Notes under the pieces: model-generated | The model's input: the letters and a program-made list of their open reading frames with translations, nothing else | What the model was told of the DNA's origin: nothing | Databases searched by the model: none | Shown here: piece after piece, positions 44,804 to 59,215 of the stretch | Layout of the letters: every line of letters begins with the position of its first letter | Numbering within the stretch: the first letter of the stretch is position 1 | Program-made: the position numbers and the translations under genes | Assembly: GCA_030674185.1 (NCBI GenBank) | Contig: CM060312.1 | Coordinates: forward strand, 67,184,674-67,248,673 | Reading direction: 5' to 3' | Origin: Monoplex corrugatus | Lineage: Eukaryota > Mollusca > Gastropoda > Littorinimorpha > Ranellidae | Length of the DNA stretch: 64,000 nucleotides

Positions 44804-44870
44804 TACATACACACACAGACACACACACACACACTCACACACACAACACACACACACACACACACACCTC
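44462..44870. repeat. (AC)n compound tract
   Basis: AC units with GCGC and (GCAGAC)n interruptions. All overlapping frames are artefacts. Confidence 0.95.
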
Positions 44871-46262
44871 TGAAACTCAGTGTAAAATAAAGGAACGCAC
44901 ACAGCGTAACGCCATCTGACAATTTGATCTTCTGTGGACAAAATGAAACAACACACACAATAGAATGGTATATATCACAATAGAGAAGGACGTATCTTCA
45001 TGACAGAACCAGAAAGAAGTAAGCAGTGCAGGGAAGGACAAGCAAACAACATTCATTATTAAAGAAAACATAAAAATTGTATGCACAACTTTAGGCAAAC
45101 TTCAGCGTGTCATGATCTTGAAATAAACGAGACAATCAGGCTATTATGACAGATGTTATCGTTATTGTTGCTTAAAGCCCAGCCGACTGCGTAGAGCCAC
45201 ATCAGCGCTGTAACCATTTCAAAACATACAAAACTTCAACAGGAGAAAAAAGAAGAAAAGAAAAAGAAAATAAGTACACATATCAATGCATTCGCACACA
45301 CAATCTGAGGACATGCTCCTGGCGTTGACCATTCCGTCCAATTTATCGCACAGGGCATTTAAAAACACACACCTGAATACAAATTTAAGCATATCTAAGG
45401 ACACCAAAACATATATAAAAACAGGCATAAATTGCCTAAAATTGCTTCCGCATATTCTCACCTCCCTACAGCCAACACTGCTCTTAATACATGTACCCAA
45501 TTATCAATCCTAAGAATACGTACGTAAGGCTTTATCGAACACATACAGAATGGACCAGCAAGGCAGAAAATGATAGAAATGACAGAAAGCAAAGGAGTGA
45601 CAGAAAAGAGGAAATTTCTAGCACAGAATTTCCGGAAGGTGGGGATACTATTTATACTGAAAGAGTCCCCGGCATCCCCACAGGGGAGATTCTGACAGAT
45701 CATCCGTCATTTTTAATACCATGAGATGATAAAAGTCTGTTACTTCTACTTCTGCTTCTCCTTACACGCTGTGAAGAGTTACTGGGGAGCCGCACAAAAA
45801 AATAAAATATGTTCACTAGATTTCTTTCAGATCTGTCGGTTGTGTGCCAAAACCTGGGTCTCTGCAAATAGTTTCTTCTTTCCATTCTGCAATGTCGCCA
45901 GTTCATCATTGTTGTTTGTTTTTTGTTTGTGTTTTGTTTGTTTGGTTGGTTGGGGGGGGGGGGAGTTGTTTTGTTTTGTTTTTGTTTTGTTTTTGTTTTC
46001 GTTCTGTCCCCTCTCGCCCCTGTCTCCCTCCCTTTACAGTTCTTGGAGGATTAATTCAGCAAAGCCACATGATCTTGTTACAGGGTTATACCAACATACC
46101 GGTAATTTTCTTTTCTTTACTAAAGTCAGCAGATCTTCATTTGGTTTAATGTGCAGCGTAATAGTTTGGCCAATTTTTACATTGGTGATAATTATGATCA
46201 GCTTACCTGATATGGTTTAGATTTGCCTTTCTTAATCTACTGTGAGGGTCAATATCTCGTAT
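44871..46262. other. non-coding, nothing recognised
   Basis: Contains a G-run at 45951-45963 and TTTTG repeats after it. No motif-bearing frame. Confidence 0.45.
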
Positions 46263-46605
46263 GCATATCATCATCATCACCATCATCATCATCAACATCA
46301 TCATCATCATCATCAAGTGCCCTGCCGCATGACGTTGGTGATCATGGCCCTCCATACGAATCTGTCTCCTGCAAGTACACCTCCCACCCTCTCTGTCCTC
46401 CACCACTCTGCAAGTCCGTCCAGTATTTTCTCCCTGGGTCTACCTGGTACTCTCTTCCCTCCAGCTTTCCTGTTGTGACTAGGTGCTCTAATTTCTCTTG
46501 CCTCATAAAATGTCCTATGAATTCTTGCTTGTCTTTTCCTAATCTTCTTCATTAATGATCTTCTTGTGTCTGCCTCCTTCGAGACTCTCTCGTTTGTTTT
46601 GTTCG
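46263..46605 (-). mobile_element. LINE-A, copy 7
   Basis: A long (ATC)n tail (46266-46315), then the conserved 3' end GTGCCCTGCCGCATGACGTT, up to the segment encoding RSLMKKIRKRQA. More diverged than copies 1 and 6. Confidence 0.85.
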
Positions 46606-46829
46606 CTGTTCGTGTGTTTTCTTTGCATGCATATAGGAGGATGAAATACGCCGGTGTTAATGGTAAGTCAGAGCTAGCTGGGCATGACGACTTTACACAA
46701 TATTCAGTCATGTTTGTTATTTTGTACTTGGAAACATATTGCTTTCTCTCATTTTGTTTCAGCTCGTTTACCTAACCTGGTTGCAGAGAGTCGGTAACCT
46801 ACATTTTGAGCTGGTACCTTTTCAAAGCA

Positions 46830-49800
46830 CGACTACAGTAACTGCTTTGTGTCATGTATCTTCAAAACAGACTATGGTGGTTGCTTTGAGTCACGTGTCT
46901 TCAAAACATGATTATGGTGATTGCTTTGTGTTGTGTATCACCAAAACATTACTGTGGTGATTGCTTTGTCTTGTGTATCACCAAAACATTACTATGGTGA
47001 TTGCTTTGTGTTGTGCATAACCAAAACATTACTGTGGTGATTGCTTTGTGTTGTGCATAACCAAAACATTACTGTGGTGATTGCTTTGTGTTGTGCATAA
47101 CCAAAACATTACTGTGGTGATTGCTTTGTGTTGTGTATCACCAAAACATTACTGTGGTGATTGCTTTGTGTTGTGTATCACCAAAACATTACTGTGGTGA
47201 TTGCTTTGTGTTGTGTATCACCAAAACATGACTGCGGTAAATGCTTTGTTTATGCATAATCAAAACATGACTGTGGTAATTGCTTTGTGTCATGTATAAT
47301 TAAAATATGACATAGGGAATGCTTTGAGTCATGCATAAATAAAACATCACTATACTGATTGCTTTGTGTCGTGTATAATTAAAACATGACTATAGTAATT
47401 GTTTTGTGTCATGCATAATTGAAACATGACTGTGGTAATTCCTTTGTGTCAAGCATACTTAAAACATTATTATAGCGATTGTGTTGTGTCGTGCATAATT
47501 AAAACATGACTGTGGTAATTGCTTTCTGTCATGCGTAATAAAAACATGACTATTGCAATTGCTTTGTGCCATGTGTCATCAAAACATGACAATGGCGATT
47601 GCTTTGTGTCATGCATAATGAAAACATAACCATGGTATTGCTTTGTGTCATGTATAATCAAAATATGACCATGGTACTTGCTTTGTGCCATGCATCTATT
47701 TAAATCATGTTTATGGTGAGCGCTTTTGTGTTATGTTTACTTAAAAATATTATATGGTGAGTGTTTTGTGCCATGCATAATTATAACATTCTATGGTGAT
47801 AACTTTGTGTCGTGTATAATTATAACGTGTCTATTGTGATTGCTTTGTGTCTTGTATAATCATATAAGGACTATGATGAGTGATGTCATGTATAATTATA
47901 TAAGGACTATGATGAGTGATGTCACGTATAATTATATCAGGACTATGATGAGTGATGTCACGTATAATTATATCAAGACTATGATGAGTGATGTCACGTA
48001 TAATTATATAAGGACTATGATGAGTGATGTCACGTATAATTATATCAGGACTATGATGAGTGATGTCACGTATAATTATATCAGGACTATGATGAGTGAT
48101 GTCATGTATAATCATATAATGACTATAATGAATGATTTATGCCATGTATAATCATATAATGACTATGATGAATGATTTATGCCATGTATAATCATATAAT
48201 GACTATGATGAGTGATTTATGCCATGTATAATCATATAATGACTATGATGAGTGATTTATGCCATGTATAATCATATAATGACTATGATGAGTGATTTAT
48301 GCCATGTATAATCATATAATGACTATGATGAGTGATTTATGCCATGTATAATCATATAATGACTATGATGAGTGATTTATGTCATGTATAATCATATAAT
48401 GACTATGATGAGTGATTTATGTCATGTATAATCATATAATGACTATGATGAGTGATTTATGCCATGTATAATCATATAATGACTATGATGAATGATTTAT
48501 GTCATGTATAATCATATAATGACTATGATGAATGATTTATGTCATGTATAATCATATAATGACTATGATGAATGATTTATGTCATGTATAATCATATAAT
48601 GACTATGATGAATGATTTATGTCATGTATAATCATATAATGACTATGATGAGTGCTGTGTGCCATGTACGATTGTAACATTACTACATTACTATGATGAG
48701 TGTTTTGTGTCATGCATAATTATAATATGCCCATGATGAATGCTTTGTGCCATGTATAATAATAACATGATCATATTGAGTGCTTGTGTCGTGTATAATT
48801 ATAACATGACTATGATCAGAGCTTTGTGTCATGTATGATTATAACATGACCATGATGAGTGCTTTGTGCCATGTACAATTACAAAATGACCATGATGAGT
48901 GCTTTGTGCCATGTACAATTACAACATGACCATGATGAGTGCTTTGTGCCATGTACAATTAAAAATGACCATGATGGTGCTTTGTGTCATGTACAATTAC
49001 AAATGACCTTGATGGTGCTTTGTGCCATGTACAATTATAACAATGACCATGATGTGCTTGTGCCATGTACAATTATAAAATGACCATGATGAGTGCTTGT
49101 GTCCATGTACAATTACAAAATGACCGATGATGGTGCTTTGTGTCATGTACAATTACAAAACTGACCATGATGGTGCTTTGTGCCATGTACAATTACAAAC
49201 ATGACCATGATGAGTGCTTTGTGCCATGTACAATTACAAATGACCATGATGGGTGCTTTGTGCCATGTACAATTAAAATGACCATGATGATGCTTGTGCA
49301 TGCACAATTAAAGATGAGTGATGCTTTGTGTCATGTACAATTATCACATGACCATGATGAGTGCTTTGTGCCATGTACAATTACAAAATGACCATGATGA
49401 GTGCTTTTGTCATGTACAATTACAAATGACCATGTGAGTGCTTTGTGCCATGTACAATTATAAAATGACCATGATGGGTGCTTTGTGCCATGTACAATTA
49501 CAAAATGACCATGATGGGTGCTTTGTGCCATGTACAATTACAAACATGACCATGATGGGTGCTTTGTGCCATGTACAATTACAAATGACCATGATGGGTG
49601 CTTTGTGCCATGTACAATTACAAACAGACCATGATGAGTGCTTTGTGCCATGTACAATTAAATGACAGATGATGCTTGTGCCATGACAATTAAAAGCTGA
49701 GTGCATGCTTGTGTCCATGTACAATTAAACAGACCATGATGAGTGCTTTGTTGCCATGTAATTTATAACACATGACCATGATGAGGTGCTAGTTGTGTCA

Positions 49801-52800
49801 TGTTACAATTATAACACGACCATGATGGGTGCTTTGTGCCATGTACAATTAAACACTGACCATGATGGGTGCTTGTGTGCATGTACAATTATAACACGAC
49901 CATGATGAGTGCTTTGTGTCCATGTAAATTATAAATGACAATGCTTGTGTCATGTACAATAAACAGACCAGATGGGTGCTTTGTGCCATGTACAATTATA
50001 ACACGACCACGATGGGTGCTTTGTGCCATGTACAATTATAACACGACCACATGATGGGTGCTTTGTGCCATGTACAATTATAACACGACCACTGATGGGT
50101 GCTTTGTGCATGTACAATTATAACACGACCATGATGGGTGCTTTGTGCCATGTACAATTATAACACGACCAATGGGTGCTTTGTGCCATGTACAATTATA
50201 ACACGACCACGATGGGTGCTTTGTGTGCCATGTACAATTATAACACGACCACGATGGGTGCTTTGTGCCATGTACAATTATAACACGACCACGATGGGTG
50301 CTTTGTGCCATGTACAATTATAACACGACCATGATGGGTGCTTTGTGCCATGTACAATTATAACACGACCACGATGGGTGCTTTGTGCCATGTACAATTA
50401 TAACACGACCAGATGGGTGCTTTGTGCCATGTACAATTATAACACGACCACGATGGGTGCTTTGTGCCATGTACAATTATAACACGACCACAATGGGTGC
50501 TTTGTGCCATGTACAATTATAACACGACCACAATGGGTGCTTTGTGCCATGTACAATTATAACACGACCACGATGGGTGCTTTGTGCCATGTACAATTAT
50601 AACACGACCACAGATGGGTGCTTTGTGCATGTACAAAAAAACACTTTTTCATAACATTAACCACAATGTGGTGCTTTGTGCCATGTACAATTATAACACG
50701 ACCACGATGGGTGCTTTGTGCCATGTACAATTATAACACGACCACATGGGTGCTTTGTGCCATGTACAATTATAACACGACCACGATGGGTGCTTTGTGC
50801 CATGTACAATTATAACACGACCACGATGGGGCTTTGTGCCATGTACAATTATAACACGACCACATGGTGCTTTGTGCCATGTACAATTATAACACGACCA
50901 CGATGGGTGCTTTGTGCCATGTACAATTATAACACGACCACGATGGGTGCTTTGTGCCATGTACAATTATAACACGACCACGATGGGTGCTTTGTGCCAT
51001 GTACAATTATAACACGACCACAATGGGTGCTTTGTGCCATGTACAATTATAACACGACCACGAATGGGTGCTTTGTGCCATGTACAATTATAACACGACC
51101 ACGATGGGTGCTTTGTGCCATGTACAATTATAACACGACCACGATGGGTGCTTTGTGCCATGTACAATTTAAACACGACCACGATGGGTGCTTTGTGCCA
51201 TGTACAATTATAACACGACCACATGGGGTTGCTTTGTGCCATGTACAATTATAACACGACCACGATGGTGCTTTGTGCCATGTACAATTATAACACGACC
51301 AGATGGGTGCTTTGTGCCATGTACAATTATAACACGACCAATGGGTGCTTTGTGCCATGTACAATTATATAACACGACCACGATGGGTGCTTTGTGCCAT
51401 GTACAATTATAACACGACCACGATGGGTGCTTTGTGCCATGTACAATTATTAACACGACCACGATGGGTGCTTTGTGCCATGTACAATTATAACACGACC
51501 ATGATGGGTGCTTTTGTGCATGTAAATTATAACAGACCATGATGGTGCTTTGTCCCATGTACAATAAATAACACGACCATGTGATGGTGCTTTGTGCCAT
51601 GTACAATTATAACACGACCATATGAGTGCTTTGTGCCATGTACAATTATAACAGACCAGATGAGTGCTTTGTGTCATGTACAATTATAACTGACCATGAT
51701 GAGTGCTTTGTCATGTACAATTAATAACATGACCATGATGAGTGCTTTGTGTCATGTACAATTATAAACGTGCAGCATCGATGAGTGCTTTGTGTCATGT
51801 ACAATAATAACATGACCATGATGGAGTGACTTTGTGTCATGTACATTATAACATAACCATGATGAGTGCTTTGTGTCATGTACAATTATAACATGACCAT
51901 GATGAGTGCTTTGTGTCATGTACAATATATCAACATGACCATAATGAGTGCTTTGTGTCATGTACAATATAACATGACCATGATGAGTGCTTTGTGTCAT
52001 GTACAATTATAACAGACATGATGAGTGCTTTGTGTCATGTACAATTATAACACGACCATGATGAGTGCTTTGTGCCATGTACAATTATAACATTACTATG
52101 ATGAGTGCTTTGTGTCATGTACAATTATAACATACTGAAGGTGTGTCATGCTTTGTGTCATGTCATATACATGACCATGATGAGTGCTTTGTGTCATGCA
52201 TAATTATAACATAGCCATGATGAGTGCTTTGTGTCATGTACAGTTCTAACATGACCATGATGAGTGCTTTGTGCCATGTACAATTATAACATGACCATGA
52301 TGAGTGCTTTGTGTCATGTACAATCATAACATGACCATAATGAGTGCTTTGTGTCATGTACAATTATAACATGCCGAGGGTGCATGCTTTGTGTCATGTA
52401 TATAACATGACTATGATGAGTGCTTTGTCTCATGTACAATTATACGTGACCATGATGAATGCTTTGTGTCTTGTACAATTATAACATACCCATGGATATG
52501 TTTGTGTCATGTAAAAGTTTAACATGTCCATGGTCTATGCTTTGTGTCATGCATAATCATAGCATGACTATGACGTCCTTTGTGTCATGTACAATAAGAA
52601 CATTACTATGATGAGTGCATTGTGTCATGTGCAATTTTAGCATGACTATGATGAGTGCTTTGTGTCATGTACAGTTATAACATGCCCATGGTGTACGCTT
52701 TATGTCATGTACAATTATAGTAGTAGAACCATAATGACTGCTTTGTGTCATGTACAATTATACATGACCATAATGAGTGTTTTGTTCGTGTACAATTATA

Positions 52801-53412
52801 ACATGCTTATGGTGTGTGCTTTGTGTCACGTACAATTATAACAGAACCATAATGAGTGCTTTGTGTCTTGTGCAATTATATCATGCCCAGGGTGGATGCT
52901 TTGTGACATGTATAATTATCACATGACTTTGATGAGTGCTTTGTGTCATGTGTAATTGTAACGTGAGTATAATGAGTGCTTTGTGCCATTATGATTATAT
53001 CATGACCATGATGAGTGCTTTGTGTCAATATGATTATGACATGACTATGATGAGTGCTTTGTGACATGTACAATTACAACATGACCATGATGAGTGCTTT
53101 GTGGCTTGTATAATTATGACATGACCACGATGAATGCTTTGTGTCATATACGATTATAGTATGACTATGATGATTGCTTTGTGTCACGTATAATTGTAAC
53201 ATGACCATGATGAGTGCTTCGTGTCTTGTATAATTATAACATGACCATGATGAATGCTTTATGTCACGTACGATTTTAATATGACTATGCTGAGTGCGTT
53301 ATGTGATGTACGATTATAACACGACTATAATGAGCGCTTTGTGTCTTGTACAATTATAACCTAAGTATGATGAGTGCTTTGTGTCACGTATAATTATAAC
53401 ATGACTATGATG
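46830..53412. repeat. 6.6-kb satellite array of about 40-bp units
   Basis: Roughly 160 units. The period is 40 bases for most of the array. Sub-blocks: 46900-47240 (TTACTGTGGTGATTGCTTTG and TGTTGTGTATCACCAAAACA), 47240-47840 diverged, 47860-48120 a 36-bp variant, 48120-48650 a homogeneous block (GACTATGATGAGTGATTTAT and GCCATGTATAATCATATAAT), 48840-49830 noisy, 49830-51640 the most homogeneous (TATAACACGACCACGATGGG and TGCTTTGTGCCATGTACAAT), then increasing divergence to 53412. As 40 is not a multiple of three, the open frames here rotate through three units and are not genes. Confidence 0.97.
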
Positions 53413-53413
53413 A

Positions 53414-53499
53414 GCAGGAAGCTAGTGGATAAGGTGAGAAAGTCAAAGGGTTAGGTTTTTGCAGTTGATGGATAGGGTGCGGAAGGCAAAGGGTTAAGG
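53414..53499 (+). repeat. dispersed repeat with AAAGGGTTA motifs
   Basis: Starts GCAGGAAGCTAGTGGAT and carries AGTCAAAGGGTTAGG, GTTTTTGCAGTTGATGGATA and AGGCAAAGGGTTAA. The same sequence, reversed, is at 59672-59758. Confidence 0.8.
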
Positions 53500-53525
53500 C
53501 GAGTACATGTTAGTTCTTTATGGCA

Positions 53526-53633
53526 CACTGTTCAGTGATATGGCATACATAATTTGCTAATTGAATAGTAACGTTTCCTCACTGTTCAGTGATATGGCAT
53601 ATATAATTTGCTAATTGAATAGTAACGTTTCCT
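53526..53633. repeat. 54-bp tandem duplication
   Basis: CACTGTTCAGTGATATGGCA through GTAACGTTTCCT occurs twice in succession with one difference (ATACAT against ATATAT). Confidence 0.95.
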
Positions 53634-55090
53634 CCTTTTCAAAAAACAAATCGTGTGAAAAGAATTTTTGTTAGATCTCCCACGAAAAGTTGAATAATGT
53701 TTGAATCTCTTTCGTGCTGTTATGTAAAATTTGCATACACTACAGGTTATTTCGGTTTAAAGTTTTCATAAGAACGAGAGATAATTCCATGATATGACAT
53801 TTGATAAAGACTGAACAGATCATACAAGACAACATTGGCCAGCGAATGAATGAACTGCATACGCTGGGTGAAAAGTATTGGTCGCTGTCATACAAACACA
53901 TGCTGACGATATAAAAGAACATTTATGCTTCTGAACAACTTTCTTCTGACACATTTTTTAAAAGTTGTTTTCTACTATTTGGCCATATTTATCGGAATTT
54001 CAACGGGCCGGGAGCAACGTATTCAACCATCGGTCAGTGACACTGAAGGGTGTTTTGTCACTCAGCAAAGAAGCGACAAGAAGTGGAAAATCGACACAGG
54101 TACGCGTTCTGTTGGACAAAGCCTGTTTTTCACGGGTTCGTTGGTATAAGGATTTCCTTTCCGGCTCTGCACGAGACAGAACAGAGCGTGTCTACCAGAG
54201 AGAGGCACGAGTGATTCATAATAGGTTTTAAGCTGGAATGAAATACTAACCACAGAAGGCTGTACTTTCTTGATGAGTGCGTGACACTGACACACAACGC
54301 TGGGCGTATCTTCGAGTCTTCAACACTCAAACAATATAGACAGACAGATTAAGAAAACGAGCTCAAAGGCAAGGACATAGGAATGATATAAAGTATACTT
54401 TTAAAAAAATGCAAGGTACTAGGTTATTAAATCATTATTCAGTTTTAGTGTTCCTTTCTCTTGGCTTGATTCAGTCGTGTGTCACTTTCTTTCCTATATT
54501 ACCGATGGAACATATTTTATTTTTGTCTGCTTCTTACAGACAACCTGAAAGTCGAAACGAGTTGTTGTTATGTCATTTGTTCTTCTGGTGAGAATAGGAG
54601 ATTCAGAGCAGTGCACACATGACAGAGACGTATTGTGGCAGTACATCGCTGAGAAAGGCAGAAATCGTCATGGTAGAAAGATATATTCTCTGTGTCAATG
54701 CATTTGCAAGAAAGGTGCGAATTATCAATGAAAGGTAGATCATATATTGTGGCAGTGCAGTTGTCAGACAGGCAGAAATTGTAAGGGCAGAGAGAGACCT
54801 CTGTCTCAGTGCACCTGTTACAAAAAGTGTAAACTATCACTGAAAGGCAGATCCTGTGTGTCGGTGTTTTTACAACGTTGTAAGGACTTCAAGCGTTAAG
54901 ATATTGACAGTACTCCTTGTCCGTTCATGTGGAAGATAAGTGTGTTTTGCATTAATGACAAACGTTTCCTCTGTGAAACTTGTGCAGTGATCATTGTGAG
55001 AGTACTTCTAGAGGATTATTATCATGTTTTGTGGCTGCATGCATTTGAACTCCTCAAACTGTGTTTCTGTTGAGATGAATCTGGGGTATG
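53634..55090. other. non-coding, with degenerate repeats at 54590-54850
   Basis: No gene supported. At 54590-54850 about five loose units of 54-60 bases share TGTGGCAGTGCA, GACAGGCAGAAAT and TATCACTGAAAGGCAGATC. Confidence 0.5.
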
Positions 55091-55094
55091 CTCC

Positions 55095-56264
<1,170 letters not shown>

Positions 56265-56274
56265 CACACACACA

Positions 56275-56318
<44 letters not shown>

Positions 56319-56512
56319 TACAACATGCACGCACGCACGCACACACACACGTACACACACACATATATACTCACACACCGCACACACACACATACTCACA
56401 CACGCGCGCACACACACACATACATACATATATACACACACTCACAAGCAAGCACGCACAGACATGCGCACGTGCGCACATAAACACACACAAACACACA
56501 CACACACATCCA
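56265..56512. repeat. (AC)n compound tract
   Basis: AC units with a GCAC block (56326-56341). Confidence 0.95.
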
Positions 56513-57094
56513 CATACCCTAGATCAATATGAAACAATGTCCCTTTTTTAATAAGAAAGGGAGAGTAGTTTGAAAAATAAACAAAGATGTCGACGATGAT
56601 ATTAGAATTAATAAAACGGTTTTTTGCGTTTTTTCCCTAATGTGTTGTGCCATACTTACCCTCCGCCCCCCCCCCCCCCCCGAAAAAAAAGCAACTAGTC
56701 TCAGCGAGTGTTTCTGCGAGTACATTCCTACCTCATAAGTTTCCATGGATTCAGAAAAGATCTCTGGCAGCAGTGTCATCCTTTATATGATTCTGTTGTG
56801 ATTGTCCCATTCTCTTTGTCGATTGTCGTTGACCTGCAAGACACTGAAGATATATAGAGGTTCAGTGATTTTTTTCCTTAATTTTGAAACGTTCCAGAGT
56901 GTACGCGAGGTTTATTATTGTTGTTGTTATTGTTGTTGTTGTTGTTTAGGTTTTCTTTGTTTTTGTTTGTTTGTTTTGTTGTTTTTTTGTTGTTGTTGTT
57001 TTTTTTTTGTTTTGGCCACACTGTGTGTTGTTGCACAATCTGTATACTCCGTCTTTGGTGGGCTTGCAGGCTCAGTGTTTTCCTGTTTCTGTAA
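56513..57094. other. non-coding, C-run and (TTG)n
   Basis: A C-run of about 17 at 56665-56682 and GTT/TTG repeats at 56920-57013. No gene. Confidence 0.5.
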
Positions 57095-57335
57095 ACCACT
57101 GGATAATGAAATGATTGATAGGATCTTTAACGCGCGTAGTTTTGACGCTGTGTGTGTGTATATATACACACGAATAGGGTATAGCACTAGTATGAGGTCT
57201 GCACATATCTTGACCTGGGAGATCTGAAAAAAAATCTTCAGCCTTTAACCCACCAAGCGGAAGGCACCCAGGTATGATCGAACCCAGACCTTACAAATGA
57301 AAGTCCCATGTCTTACCCACTTGACTATATCGTGT
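57095..57335 (-). mobile_element. SINE-3, tRNA-derived
   Basis: Minus strand: A-box TAGTCAAGTGGGTAAGAC (about 57311-57328) and B-box GGTTCGATCAT (57274-57284), then the body including AAGGCTGAAGATTTTTTT and ACTACGCGCGTTAAAGATCC. That body text is common in molluscan SINEs, from memory. The exact ends are not defined. Confidence 0.65.
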
Positions 57336-57385
57336 TTCCATAATTAGATAACTATGGAAACACATAGGCCCTACACGTATGTATA

Positions 57386-57620
57386 CTCTTTTTTCCCCAT
57401 AAATCAGTGTTACTATTGTCATGTTATTAAATGTAATAATGATCTGCTGCTATACAAAAGCCAGCGATCACTCTTTTGACACAGACTCTTTCTTTTCTAT
57501 AAATTAGTCTTACTATTTTCATGTCATTAAATGTAATAATGATCTGTTACTATGCAAAAGCCACCGAGAAGTCCTTCGACATGGACTACGCTATATAAAT
57601 GAAATCATTATTATGTCATA
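57386..57620 (+). repeat. 100-bp tandem duplication with retroelement-like 3' tail
   Basis: Two units offset by exactly 100 bases share ATTAAATGTAATAATGATCTG and AAAAGCCA(G/C)CGA. The second ends in CGCTATATAAATGAAATCAT, a 3'-end text typical of marine invertebrate SINEs and LINEs. Confidence 0.75.
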
Positions 57621-57721
57621 TTGAGCTTTAGAAAACACAGCTATGTGATAAACCGACTTAAGATGAAGCCAGCGAGTAAGTGGCGTTTCCTCTTTAGGAC
57701 AAGATGTCCTTAGTAGTTGGT

Positions 57722-57793
57722 TTTAGTTTCAGTTTCAGTGTCTCAAGACATCTTACTTACTTACTTATTTACTTACTTACTTACTTACTTACC
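57722..57793 (-). repeat. SINE-1 tail scrap and (TTAC)n
   Basis: Plus strand TTTTAGTTTCAGTTTCAGTG then TCTCAAGACATC is the reverse of the SINE-1 3' tail, followed by about ten TTAC units. Confidence 0.6.
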
Positions 57794-58089
57794 TATCAAT
57801 GATTAAAAAAATATTGGCTTCACCTAGTTGATACATAGCTGAGCTTTTGGGCATTGACTACGGGAGGGGGGGGGGTTCTGTCATGTGAGACGAGTTTATA
57901 CAGAATAGCTACTTGTGTTGTGAGTCAGACCTTTAATTATTTATTTATTTACTTTAATCATATGTTCCTTTTTTGAAAATAAGATACACGCATACACATG
58001 TCATTTGCATGTAACCAAGAGTATTCCAGTCGTAGGCTGATAAAATACCAGTATAAAATATAGACTAGGTAAAATATAGTCTGGGTCGG

Positions 58090-58242
58090 GCCTCAGGACC
58101 TGGTCAGCTCATGGGTTTATGTGCAAGATTAAGGCTTGTGCCATGATCACCATACACGTGGCACCTGTGACGTTAGTGCATGTGGAATTCATTCCGAGCG
58201 CGGAGACGTCATCTTGAGAAACTGAAACTGAAACTGAAACTT
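58090..58242 (+). mobile_element. SINE-1 family, 3' part
   Basis: CCTCAGGACCTGGTCAGCTC, TTAAGGCTTGTGCCATGATC, GGCACCTGTGACGTTAGTGC, then GAGACGTCATCTTGAGAAAC and (TGAAAC)n. It matches 61083-61237 closely. No tRNA head. Confidence 0.85.
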
Positions 58243-58576
58243 TAACCGTTTGAGGACAGAGGGGACAAAGCGAGGCACCAAACTGATTCAAGACAGAATG
58301 TAAGACAAACATAATGTCAAAGCAGAGCGGACGACAAGAAGAGAAGCTTTTCAGAATGTTTGTTGAATTTGCTGATAACTCGCTGAGTGTCTGGTTCCCC
58401 TACCCTACCCCACTCCCTCCCCCCCACACCACCCTAACCCCTCTGATCCCTATCTTGTCCACTTGAAGGCAGTAATGTAAATAAACACGAACAGCCTATC
58501 TCAGTACAATCAATAGCCTACTTTCTTTGTCTACCTTACAATCAAAAGCCTGCTTACTGTGTCTGCCTTACAACTC
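58243..58576. other. non-coding, nothing recognised
   Basis: A short spacer. A C-rich run lies at 58402-58430. Confidence 0.4.
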
Positions 58577-58611
<35 letters not shown>

Positions 58612-58787
58612 GCATGTCTGTCTATATGTATGTATGTATGTATTTTCTCTCCTCTCTCTCTGTCTCTGTCTCTTCTCTGTTCTCTCTCTGTCTTCTCTCT
58701 CTGTCTCTGCCTGTCTGTTTTTTCTCTCTCTAGCTCTCTCTCTCTCTCTTCTTCTCTCTCCTCCTCTCTCTCTCTTCTCTGTCTCTG

Positions 58788-58823
<36 letters not shown>

Positions 58824-59119
58824 TCTCTCTCTGTCTCTCTGTCTCTCTGTCTCTCTCTCTCTCTGTCTGTCTCTCTCTCCTCTCTCTCTGTCTCTCCTCT
58901 TCTCTCTCTGTCTCTCTGTCTCTCTCTCTGTCTCTCTCTCTCTTGTCTCTCTCTTCTCTCTGTCTTGTCTCTCTCTTCTTCTTCTTCTCTTCTCTTTCTG
59001 CTCTCTCTTGTCTCTCTGTCTCTCTCTCTTCTCCTCTTTCTCTTCTCTCTCTTTCTCTCTCTCTCTTCTGTCTCTCTCTTTGTCTGTCGTCTTGTTTCCT
59101 GCTCTGTCTCCTTTCTCTG

Positions 59120-59153
<34 letters not shown>

Positions 59154-59161
59154 CTTGTCTA

Positions 59162-59198
<37 letters not shown>

Positions 59199-59215
59199 GT
59201 CTCCTCTCTTTCTTG
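58577..59215. repeat. (TGTC)n and (CT)n pyrimidine tract
   Basis: About 640 bases that are almost all pyrimidine or G on the plus strand. The 221-230-codon frames on both strands are low-complexity artefacts. Confidence 0.95.

Noticed and set aside
47831..53073. Many 60-130-codon frames with repeated peptides such as LCHVQL or VHGTKHPSWS
   Set aside because: The 40-bp satellite rotates through all frames. Peptides recur on both strands, and small indels change frame freely.
46830..53412. Possible CRISPR array (regular short repeats)
   Set aside because: There are no unique spacers; the whole unit repeats. The context is a eukaryotic satellite with no cas genes.
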